This document shows positions 1 through 8,164 of a stretch of DNA of 64,000 nt, in pieces; the stretch's first letter is position 1, and each line of letters starts with the position of its first letter. Source of the DNA: Rhodococcus opacus B4. Its GTDB lineage: Bacteria > Actinomycetota > Actinomycetes > Mycobacteriales > Mycobacteriaceae. The position numbers were made by a program, and so were the translations under genes. The notes under the pieces are model-generated. The model was given only the letters and a program-made list of their open reading frames with translations, searched no databases and was not told the origin of the DNA. The stretch covers positions 2,542,001 through 2,606,000 of the forward strand of contig NC_012522.1 of the NCBI RefSeq assembly GCF_000010805.1. The letters are read 5' to 3'.

Positions 1-344
1 AGTTCGGCGGCGAGGGCGACGAATGCGTCGTCGAGGAAGAGCACCCGGACACCGGCCTCGTCGAGCGAGTACGCGATCTCCTTGACCGACCACCGGGTGT
101 TGACCGGCACGATGACCGCATCCGCCCATGCGACGGCGAGGATGATCTGGAGGTAGCGGTCGGAGTTCAGGGCGAGAAGGGCGATCCGGTCGTCGGTGTC
201 GGTGCCGAGGCCGCGCAGTCCCCCGGCGAGGGCCGCGACTCGGTCGTAGGTTTCGGTGTGGGTGAGGCTGCGGTCACCGCAGATGGTGGCGACCGTGTCG
301 GGGCGTTGTTGCCGGTTGCGGTGCAGTGGTTGGGTCAGATGCAT
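1..344 (-). CDS. Acyl-CoA synthetase (AMP-forming), N-terminal part, cut by window edge
   Basis: The reverse strand encodes about 114 residues starting MHLTQPLHRN and running off the left edge. The pattern (a 'RPDTVATICGDRSLTHTETYDRV' type opening, then a GTDTDDRIALLALN stretch and IVPVNTRW) is the usual N-terminal subdomain of ANL-superfamily acyl-CoA ligases, which activate a carboxylic acid to acyl-AMP and then to acyl-CoA. The ATG at 344 begins where family members begin. The ATP-binding and C-terminal lid parts lie outside the window, so the substrate class cannot be judged. It is the last visible gene of the leftward beta-oxidation operon. Confidence 0.8.
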   Translation of the reverse strand, partial: MHLTQPLHRNRQQRPDTVATICGDRSLTHTETYDRVAALAGGLRGLGTDTDDRIALLALNSDRYLQIILAVAWADAVIVPVNTRWSVKEIAYSLDEAGVRVLFLDDAFVALAAE

Positions 345-381
345 CAGTGGTCCTCGGGCTCGAGTGACGACAGGGGTGGGA

Positions 382-1185
382 TCAGACGGTGGGGGCGGGG
401 CGTCGGTCGGCAGAAAATCCGGCGACGGCGTCGGTGTGGTCGACCGTGTTGAGGCCGATGACCTGCGAGCGCAACTCGAGTTCCAGGTGTTCGCGGAAAC
501 CGCTGGATGAGTTGCTCGCGTCGAGCAGTTCCTTGGTCAGTTGCACCCCCATCGGCGGCATCGACGCGATGGTCGCCGCGAGGGTGAGTGCCTCTGTGAG
601 GGGGTCGGGCACGACGGCCTGAACGAGGCCGAGGTGTTCGGCGCGCGGTGCGGTCAGGGCGCCGCCGGTGTAGAAGAGTGCGGCGGCGTGGCCGGGGCCG
701 ATGAGCCGCGGCAGCAGCCACGACAGCCCGAGGTCGCCGGCGCTCATCCCGAGTTTGACGAACACGGCGTCGAAGCGGGCGTCGGCGGCGGCGAGCCGGA
801 TGTCGGCCGCGGCAGCGAGCGCGAACCCGGCCCCGACTGCGTGTCCCTGGACCGCGGCGATGACGGGTTGAGGTATCTCCCGTATCGCGGTCACCGCGGA
901 CACTGCTCGGCGCATGGCCGCGTAGGTCGCCGCCATCGGGTCTCCGGTGTCCTGGACCAGGCCGACGCGCAGGTCCATCCCCGCGCAGAAGGCCCGGCCT
1001 GCCCCGCACAGCACCACCACCCGGCATCCCGGGGTGTTGCCGAGTTCGCGTAGTGCCCGTTCCAGATCGGCGAACATCGTCCCGGTGAGCGCATTGAGCT
1101 TGTCCGGCCGGTCGAGGGTGAGAATTCCGACGCCGTCGGTGCGCACCTGTGTGCGCACGTGCCCGGCCGCTGTGGGCTCAGGCAT
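382..1185 (-). CDS. Enoyl-CoA hydratase/isomerase (crotonase family)
   Basis: This 267-residue protein has the crotonase fold signatures: GVGILTLDRPDKLNAL near the N-terminus, the oxyanion-hole segment AGRAFCAGMDL, and AVQGHAVGAGFALAAAADIRLA. Family members hydrate or isomerise enoyl-CoA thioesters. The ATG at 1185 (MPEPTAAGH) is chosen because the frame extends further upstream only into the neighbouring ligase gene. The stretch that usually carries the hydratase Glu residues reads DAVFVKLGMSAGDLG, so activity may not be a plain hydration; isomerase or hydrolase activity is possible. It lies 22 bases after the CoA ligase stop and belongs to the same leftward operon. Confidence 0.85.
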   Translation of the reverse strand: MPEPTAAGHVRTQVRTDGVGILTLDRPDKLNALTGTMFADLERALRELGNTPGCRVVVLCGAGRAFCAGMDLRVGLVQDTGDPMAATYAAMRRAVSAVTAIREIPQPVIAAVQGHAVGAGFALAAAADIRLAAADARFDAVFVKLGMSAGDLGLSWLLPRLIGPGHAAALFYTGGALTAPRAEHLGLVQAVVPDPLTEALTLAATIASMPPMGVQLTKELLDASNSSSGFREHLELELRSQVIGLNTVDHTDAVAGFSADRRPAPTV

Positions 1186-1207
1186 CGATCCGCACCTGCC
1201 AGTAGGG

Positions 1208-2707
1208 CTAATTGAGCTTGCGTTTGAACAACTTTCCGGTGTCTTCGCGGGGCAGGGTGTCGTCGAAGGCGACGACCTCGGGGACCTTGTACTTCGCGAG
1301 GTGGCCGGTGACGTGGGTGCGGATGTCCTCGGCGCCGACCCTCGCGTCGGGTTCGAGTTCGATGTGCGCGGCCAGGGCCTCCCCGAAGTCGGGATCGGGG
1401 ATGCCGAACACCGCGACATCGCGCACCCCGGGCACGGTGATGATGCAGGCCTCGATTTCGGCGGGGTAGATGTTGACTCCGCCGGAGATCACCATGTCGT
1501 TGCGGCGATCGCTGAGATACAGGTATCCGTCGGTATCGAGGTAGCCGATGTCGCCGACCGACAGGAATCCGTCGCGTTCGATCTCTCGCCGCTTGGCGTC
1601 GTTGCCGAGGTAGGTGAAGTCCGGCCAGACGGAGAACGGTTTGATGTAGATCTCCCCCGCCTGGCCCGGTGGCAGTTCGGTTCCGTCGTCGTCGAGGATT
1701 TTCACTTCGACGTCGGCGAAGGGGCGGCCGACGGTGCCGGGGTGTTCGAGCCATTGCTCGCTGGTGCAGTTGACCGCGGCACCGGTCTCCGAGCCGCCGT
1801 AGTACTCGTGCACGATCGGGCCCAGCCAGTCGATGATCGCGCGTTTGACCTCCTGCGGGCACGGAGCCGCCGCATGGACGATCGACTTCAGCGACGACAG
1901 GTCGTATCGGGCGCGAACGTCCTCGGGCAGTTTCAGCCATCGCACGAACATCGTCGGCACCATCTGAAGGTGTTCGATCCGCCGCTCCTGTATCAGAGCG
2001 AGCAGGCCCTCGGCGTCGAAGCGGGGTGGGATGTCGAGGTCGAGTCCGAGAGCGAGGGCGAACACCGCGTGCGTGTTAGGGGCGGTGTGATAGAGCGGGG
2101 CCGGGATCAGCGTCGAGGTCGCCGACCCGAAGGCGAATCCCTCGACGACCAGCTCCGCGAGCCGGCGGGCATGCTCGGCCGGAACGGGCTGCCGCAGGAT
2201 GCCTTTGGGTCTTCCGGTGGTGCCCGAGGTGTAGATGACCCCGAGTGGCGGATCGGTGACCGGGGCGGTGACCGGGGCGTGGGCGCCGATCAGGGTGTCC
2301 ATGTCGGGATGCCGGCCGGTCAACTCCGGGCGGGTGAAGCCGTGCGCGGCGGCGACGTCGTCGGGGACGGCCACCTCGATCACCGCGGCCCCGGCCGGGA
2401 GTACCGCTTCGACGGCGGGTAGGAGATCGGTGTGGACCAGGACCACCTTGCTGCCGCTGTCGGCGAGCAGGTATTCGAGGTCGTCCCCGGTCCAGTGCCA
2501 GTTGACCGGGACCGGGACGGCCCCGATCGCCGCGCCAGCGAGGGTGGCCTCGACGAACGCGATGTCGTTGCGCAGAACGATCGCGTAGCGGTCGCCGTGC
2601 TCGACGCCCATCGTGGCGAGCACGGTCGCGAGCCGCGCGGCCCGGGTTCTCACGTCGGCGTGTGTGCGGACCGCCGTCCCGCACCTGATGACCGGGGACG
2701 AACTCAT
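1208..2707 (-). CDS. Acyl-CoA synthetase, FadD-like
   Basis: This 499-residue ANL-family ligase has the AMP-binding P-loop YTSGTTGRPKG at residues 159-169, the YYGGSETG adenine-binding motif, the YLSDRRND hinge and a C-terminal lysine in DTGKLFKRK. It should convert a carboxylic acid plus ATP and CoA to acyl-CoA in the cytoplasm. The start ATG at 2707 follows GGAGG at a 5-base spacing. A second ligase begins at 344, so the operon carries two activating enzymes, for two substrates or for two stages of one pathway. The substrate is unknown. Confidence 0.88.
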   Translation of the reverse strand: MSSSPVIRCGTAVRTHADVRTRAARLATVLATMGVEHGDRYAIVLRNDIAFVEATLAGAAIGAVPVPVNWHWTGDDLEYLLADSGSKVVLVHTDLLPAVEAVLPAGAAVIEVAVPDDVAAAHGFTRPELTGRHPDMDTLIGAHAPVTAPVTDPPLGVIYTSGTTGRPKGILRQPVPAEHARRLAELVVEGFAFGSATSTLIPAPLYHTAPNTHAVFALALGLDLDIPPRFDAEGLLALIQERRIEHLQMVPTMFVRWLKLPEDVRARYDLSSLKSIVHAAAPCPQEVKRAIIDWLGPIVHEYYGGSETGAAVNCTSEQWLEHPGTVGRPFADVEVKILDDDGTELPPGQAGEIYIKPFSVWPDFTYLGNDAKRREIERDGFLSVGDIGYLDTDGYLYLSDRRNDMVISGGVNIYPAEIEACIITVPGVRDVAVFGIPDPDFGEALAAHIELEPDARVGAEDIRTHVTGHLAKYKVPEVVAFDDTLPREDTGKLFKRKLN

Positions 2708-2734
2708 TCTTGCCTCCGTTGGGGGTGTTTCGGC

Positions 2735-3889
2735 TCAGAGTGAGCGCGCGATGAGGTCTTTCATGATTTCGTTGGATCCGCCGTAGATCTTCTGGACCCG
2801 GGCGTCGGCGTACATGCGGGCGATCGGGTATTCGCGCATGTAGCCGTAACCGCCGAAGAGTTGCACGCACCGGTCGATGACCTGGCACTGCTGTTCGGTG
2901 AGCCACCACTTGGCCATCGCGGCCGTGGTCGTGTCGAGGTTTCCGCGCAGGTGTCGTTCGATGCAGGAATCGATGAACACCCGGGCGGCATGGGCCACGG
3001 TCTGGCATTCGGCGAGCACGAATTTGGTGTTCTGGAAATCGAAGATGCTCTGCCCGAACGCACTCCGTGATTTGGTGTATTCCACGGTTTCGGTCACCGC
3101 GGCCTCCATGGTGGCCACCGCGGTGACCCCGATGAGCAGGCGCTCCTGCGCCAGCTGGGTCATCAACTGGCCGAACCCGCGCCCCTCCTCGCCACCGAGC
3201 AGATTCGCCACGGGCACCCGGACGTCCTCGAACGACAGCTCCGATGTGTCCGCGCCGTGCTGACCGACCTTGTCGAGGATGCGTCCGCGGGTGAAACCGG
3301 GGGCCTCAGCGGTCTCGACGACGATCAGCGACACCCCCTTCGCGCCTGCCGCGGGATCGGTCTTGGCGACCACCACGATCAGATCCGCCTGTGATCCGTT
3401 GGAGATGAACGTCTTCGCGCCGTTGATCACGTAGTGATCCCCGTCGCGGAGGGCCGTCGTCTTGATGTTCTTCAGGTCCGAACCGGCACCCGGCTCGGTC
3501 ATGGCGACCGCGGTGATGGTCTGCCCGGTTGCCATGCCGGGAAGCCAGCGGCGACGCTGTTCCTCGGTGCCGTACGCGAGGATGTAATGCGCGACGATAC
3601 CGCTGTGGACGGTGTTGCCGAAGCCGGTGTCCAGGGCGCGGGCCTGAGCCTCTACGACGGCGAGGTCGTGGGCGAACGTCCCTCCACCACCCCCGTATTC
3701 CTCGGGGATGGAGCAGCACAGCAGCCCGAGTTCGCCGGCCTTGGTCCAGACGTCACGGTCGACGTAGTGCTGCTGCTCGAACTTGTCGCGGTGGGGTGTG
3801 AGCTCTCTCGCGAAGAACTTGTCGGCAAGCTCGCCGAGCGCGGTGGTGTCGGAGTCGCGCCAGGACGAGGTGTAGGTGGTGGAGGGCAT
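2735..3889 (-). CDS. Acyl-CoA dehydrogenase
   Basis: This 384-residue FAD enzyme shows the family signature AMTEPGAGSDL, the FAD-contacting segment FISNGSQADLIVV, a C-terminal QLFGGYGYMREYPIARMYADARV, and KIYGGSNEIMK at the end. The position that carries the catalytic Glu in short/medium-chain enzymes is Gly here (YGGS), while a Glu is present in LAQERLL. That is the arrangement known for long-chain and isovaleryl-CoA type dehydrogenases. It would introduce the alpha-beta double bond in the acyl-CoA made by the neighbouring ligase. The gene is ten bases after the SDR stop, in the same operon. Confidence 0.9.
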   Translation of the reverse strand: MPSTTYTSSWRDSDTTALGELADKFFARELTPHRDKFEQQHYVDRDVWTKAGELGLLCCSIPEEYGGGGGTFAHDLAVVEAQARALDTGFGNTVHSGIVAHYILAYGTEEQRRRWLPGMATGQTITAVAMTEPGAGSDLKNIKTTALRDGDHYVINGAKTFISNGSQADLIVVVAKTDPAAGAKGVSLIVVETAEAPGFTRGRILDKVGQHGADTSELSFEDVRVPVANLLGGEEGRGFGQLMTQLAQERLLIGVTAVATMEAAVTETVEYTKSRSAFGQSIFDFQNTKFVLAECQTVAHAARVFIDSCIERHLRGNLDTTTAAMAKWWLTEQQCQVIDRCVQLFGGYGYMREYPIARMYADARVQKIYGGSNEIMKDLIARSL

Positions 3890-3899
3890 CCGCGTCGTC

Positions 3900-4727
3900 C
3901 TATCCTTCGTATCCGCCGCCGGTGACCATGATCTGGCCGCTGACGTAGTCGGACTCGGGGTAGGTCAGCATCACGACGGAGCCCGCGGCCTCGTCGGGGG
4001 TGCCGGGGCGGCCGAGCGGAATCATCGCCTTCATCGCCGTGAGCAGATGCGGGTTGACCCCGACCTTGATCTCACGGCCCTCGATGTCGATGGTCGCGTC
4101 GCCGTCGGCGGCGACCTCGGTGAGCCTGGTCTCGATGAAACCGAACGCGACCGCGTTGACGTTCACGTTGTAGCGGCCCCACTCCTTGGCCAGGGTGCGG
4201 GTCATGCCGATGATCCCGGACTTCGCCGACGAGTAGTTGACCTGGCCGGCGTTGCCGTAGAGGCCGGCGATGGAGGAGATGTTGACGACCTTGCGGTGCA
4301 CCGGGGTCCCGGCTTCCTTCTCCGCCTTGGCTGCCTTGCTGATCACCGGCTGCGCGGCCCGCAGGATCCGGAACGGCGCCTTGAGGTGCACGTCGAGGAT
4401 GGCGTCCCATTGGTCGTCGCCCATCTTCTGGATGACCGTGTCCCAGGTGTAGCCGGCGTTGTTGATGATGATGTCGAGTCCGCCGAACTCGCCGGTGGCG
4501 GTGCCGACGAAGCGCTCGCCGAAGTCGGGGGCGGTGACGTTGCCCGCGCAGATGACGGCGTTGCCACCGGCGGCGGTGATCTCGTCGACGACCGCCTGTG
4601 CGGGCGCGGTGTCGAGGTCGTTGACGACGACGTTGGCGCCTTCACGCGCGAGGGTGAGAGCGATGGAGCGTCCGATGCCGCGTCCGGATCCGCTGACGAT
4701 GGCGGTCTTTCCTTCGAGCTTTCCCAT
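3900..4727 (-). CDS. Short-chain dehydrogenase/reductase (3-hydroxyacyl-CoA dehydrogenase type)
   Basis: This 275-residue SDR has the NAD(P) motif GSGRGIG at residues 13-19, NNAG at 89-92, and a catalytic Ser152/Tyr165/Lys169 set (NISSIAG, NYSSAK). It is about 25 residues longer than plain FabG, with extra sequence before the C-terminal substrate-loop region (DGDATIDIEGREIKVG). In this operon, with a dehydrogenase, MaoC hydratases and thiolase, the natural role is oxidation of a 3-hydroxyacyl-CoA. A FabG-like reductase is the alternative. NADP is less likely because Asp37 follows strand 2, but this was not tested. Confidence 0.85.
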   Translation of the reverse strand: MGKLEGKTAIVSGSGRGIGRSIALTLAREGANVVVNDLDTAPAQAVVDEITAAGGNAVICAGNVTAPDFGERFVGTATGEFGGLDIIINNAGYTWDTVIQKMGDDQWDAILDVHLKAPFRILRAAQPVISKAAKAEKEAGTPVHRKVVNISSIAGLYGNAGQVNYSSAKSGIIGMTRTLAKEWGRYNVNVNAVAFGFIETRLTEVAADGDATIDIEGREIKVGVNPHLLTAMKAMIPLGRPGTPDEAAGSVVMLTYPESDYVSGQIMVTGGGYEG

Positions 4728-4769
4728 GATGATTCGGTGTTCCTTTTCGAGAGTGGTGTGTTCGTGTGG

Positions 4770-5180
4770 TCAGTCGAGTGCGATGACGGCGTCGCCGAGG
4801 AGGGTGACGGTGCCGTCGGCGAGCGCGACCTTCAGTTCGACGGTGGCGAGGCGTTCGCCGCCGACCTCGTCGATCGAGGTGACGGTGCCGGCGCAGGTGG
4901 GCTGACCGTGCACCGGGGTGATGGACGCGAAGCGCACCTTGTAGGAGCGAAGCTGCTGCTGCGGAACGAGATCGGTGAGCAGGCGGCCGAGATACGCCAT
5001 CGACAGCATGCCGTGCGCGAAGACGTCGTCGAGCCCGGCGCTCTTCGCCACGTCGAGGTCGATGTGAATCGGGTTGTGGTCACCCGACGCACCGGCGAAC
5101 AGGGCGAGCGTCGTGCGGGAGATCGGGTCGATGCGCAGAGGCTGCACGCCGGCGCCGACCTCGGGTGTGAAGACGGTCAT
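4770..5180 (-). CDS. MaoC-like (R)-specific hydratase, HadB-like subunit
   Basis: This 136-residue single hot-dog protein carries the hydratase motif GDHNPIHID, which holds the catalytic Asp and His, followed by FAHGMLSMAYLG. HadB/HtdB-type proteins hydrate or dehydrate enoyl-CoA or enoyl-ACP as one half of a heterodimer. Its start codon overlaps the stop of the preceding MaoC-like gene by four bases (ATGA), which fits equal production of two subunits. In this operon it probably hydrates the enoyl-CoA made by the acyl-CoA dehydrogenase. Confidence 0.85.
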   Translation of the reverse strand: MTVFTPEVGAGVQPLRIDPISRTTLALFAGASGDHNPIHIDLDVAKSAGLDDVFAHGMLSMAYLGRLLTDLVPQQQLRSYKVRFASITPVHGQPTCAGTVTSIDEVGGERLATVELKVALADGTVTLLGDAVIALD

Positions 5181-5641
5181 GACGCGTCCTTTCCGGGCCG
5201 GTTCTGCACGACGGTGACGCCGCGCATCACCGCGACGCGGGCACCGTCCTGGTTGGTCACGGTGGTCTCGCGGACGATGAATTCCAGCAGGCCACCTTTC
5301 TTCTCGTAGATGTCGGTGATCCGGCTCGCGGCGGTCAATTCGTCGCCGGCGTAGGCCATCCGGTGGTAGTCGAACTGCTGCTCGCCGTGGAGGACGGTGC
5401 GCAGATCGACGTCCAGGTCCTCGAGGAACGCGAAGGGGTTCGGGGCCTCGAGTTCGATGCCGAACACGAACGTTGGCGGCACCGGCAGGTCGCGGTGACC
5501 GGCCTGCTTGGCGGCGTCGGGGTCGAGGTAGACGGGGTCGTGCTGCCCGGTGGCCTTCGCGAAGTTCTGCAGCCGGCTGCGCGTGATCAGCAGGTACACC
5601 GCGGGGAATTCGCGGCCGATGACGGAGCGGTCGAGGCTCAT
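5177..5641 (-). CDS. MaoC-like dehydratase, HadA-like (FAS1-type N-terminal domain) subunit
   Basis: This 154-residue protein matches the HadA/FAS1-like dehydratase N-terminal domain: it opens MSLDRSVIGREFPAVYLLITRSRLQNFAKATG, split here across residues 1-32, and then has a DPVYLDPDAAKQAGHRDLPVPPTFVFG segment. The DHNPIH active-site motif of its partner is absent, as expected for the non-catalytic, substrate-cradling subunit. The ATG at 5641 overlaps the thiolase stop (ATGA), and its own stop overlaps the next start, so three genes are translationally coupled. An upstream in-frame extension into the thiolase gene is not favoured. Confidence 0.82.
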   Translation of the reverse strand: MSLDRSVIGREFPAVYLLITRSRLQNFAKATGQHDPVYLDPDAAKQAGHRDLPVPPTFVFGIELEAPNPFAFLEDLDVDLRTVLHGEQQFDYHRMAYAGDELTAASRITDIYEKKGGLLEFIVRETTVTNQDGARVAVMRGVTVVQNRPGKDAS

Positions 5642-6831
5642 CGTTCGTCCACCTTCTGGTAGAGCGTGACGACGCAGGCGCCGCCGAGACCGAGGTTGTG
5701 CTGCAGCGCGAGATTCACGCCCTCGACCTGCCGGGCTCCGGCCTGGCCACGCAGCTGCCAGACCAGTTCCGCGCACTGGGCCAGGCCCGTCGCGCCGAGG
5801 GGGTGCCCCTTGGACAGCAGCCCACCCGACGGGTTGGTGACGACTCGTCCGCCGTAGGTGTTGTCGCCGTCGCGGATGAACTTCTCCGCCGTCCCGGCCG
5901 GGGTGAGGCCGAGAGACTCGTAGGTGAGGAACTCGTTGGTGGTGAAGCAGTCGTGGAGCTCGACGACGCGGATGTCCTCCGGGCCGATACCGGCCGCCTC
6001 GTAGACGTTGCGGGCGGCCGCGGCCGCCATGTCGTAGCCGATGACCTGCCGCATGTCCTTGGACTCGAACGTGCTCGGGGTGTCGGTGGTCAGGGACTGC
6101 GCCCGGATCACCACGTCAGCCGCCAATCCGTGCTTGCGGGCAAACTCGGGGCTGCACACCACCGCCGCGGCCGCACCACAGGTCGGCGGGCAGCACTGCA
6201 ACCGGGTCAGCGGCCCGTAGATCTTCGGCGACGCGAGCACCTCCTCGGCCGTGACCAGGGCACGGAACACCGCATTCGGGTTGTTCGCGGCGTGCTTGCG
6301 CGCCTTCACCGAGATCTCCGCGAAAATGGCCGGGTCGATGCCGAACTCGTCGACATAGGCCTGGCCGGCGCCGCCGAAGAACTGCGCCGCCATCGGGGCC
6401 TGCGGATCGACACCCTGCAGTTCGTCGCGGGCCGCCTCCTGCCGCGCCATCGGTCCGGGCCGATCGGAGAAAACCGAGCCCAGAGCCCCGGGCACCATCT
6501 GCTCGAACCCGAGCGCCAGCGCGCAGTCGACGGTCCCGCTCGCCACCGCCTGGCGTGCCAGCCACAGCGCCGTCGACCCCGTGGAGCAGTTGTTGTTGAC
6601 GTTGACGATCGGGATCCCGGTCTGGCCCAACCCGTACAGGGCCGCCTGACCCGATGTTGAATCTCCATATACATAGCCGACGAACGCCTGTTGCACCGCC
6701 GCGTAATCGAGTCCCGCATCAGCGAGGGCGGCACGTGCCGCCGCCTCGCCCATATCCGAATAACTAGCACTTCTTCCCGGCTTCGTGAAGGGAATCATCC
6801 CCACACCTGCTACGTGAACATCGGTGGTCAT
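5638..6831 (-). CDS. Thiolase, SCP-X / lipid-transfer type
   Basis: This protein of about 397 residues is a thiolase of the SCP-X/Ltp branch: it has the nucleophile segment NNNCSTGSTALWLA (Cys82), an ELHDCFTTNEFLTYESLG segment, SKGHPLGATG, and HNLGLGGACVVTLYQK at the end. Such enzymes cleave 3-ketoacyl-CoAs, often branched or sterol side chains; some act as retro-aldolases. The second ATG (6831) is preferred over one two codons upstream because GAGAGG sits at a proper distance from it. It is the first gene of the catabolic operon after the 144-base promoter gap downstream of the TetR gene. Confidence 0.85.
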   Translation of the reverse strand: MTTDVHVAGVGMIPFTKPGRSASYSDMGEAAARAALADAGLDYAAVQQAFVGYVYGDSTSGQAALYGLGQTGIPIVNVNNNCSTGSTALWLARQAVASGTVDCALALGFEQMVPGALGSVFSDRPGPMARQEAARDELQGVDPQAPMAAQFFGGAGQAYVDEFGIDPAIFAEISVKARKHAANNPNAVFRALVTAEEVLASPKIYGPLTRLQCCPPTCGAAAAVVCSPEFARKHGLAADVVIRAQSLTTDTPSTFESKDMRQVIGYDMAAAAARNVYEAAGIGPEDIRVVELHDCFTTNEFLTYESLGLTPAGTAEKFIRDGDNTYGGRVVTNPSGGLLSKGHPLGATGLAQCAELVWQLRGQAGARQVEGVNLALQHNLGLGGACVVTLYQKVDER

Positions 6832-6912
6832 TGCCATCCTCTCAACTCTCGAGTGATGACAGTCACCTTAACGGCAATTTACTTCCTTGGGAAGGGGTAT
6901 CTGCCGCGGATG

Positions 6913-6926
6913 TGAATTTCAGTTCA
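6913..6926. promoter_or_regulatory. Operator candidate TGAA-N6-TTCA before the thiolase operon
   Basis: The sequence TGAATTTCAGTTCA lies about 80 bases upstream of the thiolase start, in the only gap of this operon. It has the same TGAA-N6-TTCA geometry as the sites around the 15-23 kb cluster. This could mean cross-regulation, or a chance match; only one copy is seen here. Confidence 0.4.
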
Positions 6927-6975
6927 GCGAGAGGGCGTCCGGCTCACGGCGCGGCGGCCGCTTGGGTTCCGGTGT

Positions 6976-8127
6976 TCACCCGGAGAAGAGCACCGCCAGC
7001 GTCATCGCCGCGAGATCGGCGCGCAGGGTGGCGTTCGCCCGCAGGTGCTCGATCCGGGCAAGGGTGTGGACCACGCCGAGGCCGGTGTGCACCAACACCC
7101 GCGCCGTCGCCTGGTCCAGCTGCGGTCGGCACGCACGCAACAACGCCGTCCACTCGGCGACGTACTCGCGTTGCCGGACCCGCGCCTCATCGGACAGCGT
7201 CGACTGCTCTGCCTGCAGCAACGATGTCAAAATCGTTTTGTTCGAGGCCAGTTCGACGTAACCGGACACCAGGGCTCCCAGCGCGTCCTTCGGGGCGGAG
7301 TTCTCCCGCAGGACCGTGTGCAGCAGCAACCACAGCGCGCTCGTACCGCGCTCGACGGCCGCCTGCAACAGATCGGCCTTGCTGTCGAAATAGCTGTACA
7401 GATTCGGGCCGGACACCCCGGCAGCCGCGCCGATCTCGTCGAGCCCGGTGGCCTCGTAACCCTTCTCGCCGAACAACACGATGGCGTGCCCGAGCAGTGC
7501 CTCCCTCTTCGACACCGGCTCCAACCGCGACACCGTCTGTTCCACCGCAGGCGACGGGGCGGGCAGTCGCGTCTCACACAACCCCGCGCAGACCGCGGTG
7601 AGCAGTGCCGCGAATTCCGGTTCGGGAATCCGCGACGTGTGCGAGCTGGGGCTGGCCAGAATCGATTGGACACCCCACGCCAATTCCTCCGCCTGCTCCT
7701 CCGGAAGTGTCGGGCGCTCGGCGGCGACCAGATCGGCGTACTGCTTGTTGATCACGCGAAGCCGTTCCCGCAGCTCCTCCAGCTTCTCGTCCGGGAGATT
7801 GCGCGCCTCCCGCCACCACAACGCACCCACATCCTGGTGGGAAACCGCACGCTCACAACTCTCAGCCAGCGCATCGGCCAACCTCGCCCGCGACCCGAAC
7901 GTCGGTGTCACCTCGTCGAAACTCTGCTCGATCACCGCACCGAGCAATACCGACTTGTTGGCAAAATGCCGGTACAGCGCACCGGCAGTGATCCCGACAC
8001 GGTCCGCGATCATCGCCATCGACACGTTTCGGTACCCGACCTCGACGATCAGCGCACGCGCCGCCTCGAGGATCTGCTCCTTGCGGTCCTTCGGACGTCG
8101 CCGGACCGTTGACAGGTCAGTGGGCAT
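6976..8127 (-). CDS. TetR-family regulator with two DNA-binding domains
   Basis: This 383-residue protein is about twice the usual TetR length. Residues 14-60 form a normal TetR helix-turn-helix (KEQILEAARALIVEVGYRNVSM, then ITAGALYRHFANK). Residues 207-252 form a second one (KREALLGHAIVLFGEKGYEATG, then VSGPNLYSYFDSK). Each is followed by a ligand-domain-like helical stretch, so it resembles a tandem fusion of two TetR subunits. The ATG at 8127 is preferred over one six codons upstream because GAAGAGG lies six bases before it. It sits directly upstream of, and in line with, the thiolase operon and probably controls it in response to an acyl-CoA; this last point is inference. Confidence 0.85.
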   Translation of the reverse strand: MPTDLSTVRRRPKDRKEQILEAARALIVEVGYRNVSMAMIADRVGITAGALYRHFANKSVLLGAVIEQSFDEVTPTFGSRARLADALAESCERAVSHQDVGALWWREARNLPDEKLEELRERLRVINKQYADLVAAERPTLPEEQAEELAWGVQSILASPSSHTSRIPEPEFAALLTAVCAGLCETRLPAPSPAVEQTVSRLEPVSKREALLGHAIVLFGEKGYEATGLDEIGAAAGVSGPNLYSYFDSKADLLQAAVERGTSALWLLLHTVLRENSAPKDALGALVSGYVELASNKTILTSLLQAEQSTLSDEARVRQREYVAEWTALLRACRPQLDQATARVLVHTGLGVVHTLARIEHLRANATLRADLAAMTLAVLFSG

Positions 8128-8136
8128 GAGCACCTC

Positions 8137-8154
8137 TTCACGCATCGATGTGAA
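8137..8154. promoter_or_regulatory. Inverted repeat upstream of the double TetR gene
   Basis: TTCAC and GTGAA arms flank an eight-base centre containing ATCGAT. The element lies just upstream of the chosen start of the two-domain TetR gene and could be its own operator. A further TGAA-N6-TTAA string overlaps its right arm at 8151-8164. Confidence 0.4.
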
Positions 8155-8164
8155 CGTCGGTTAA

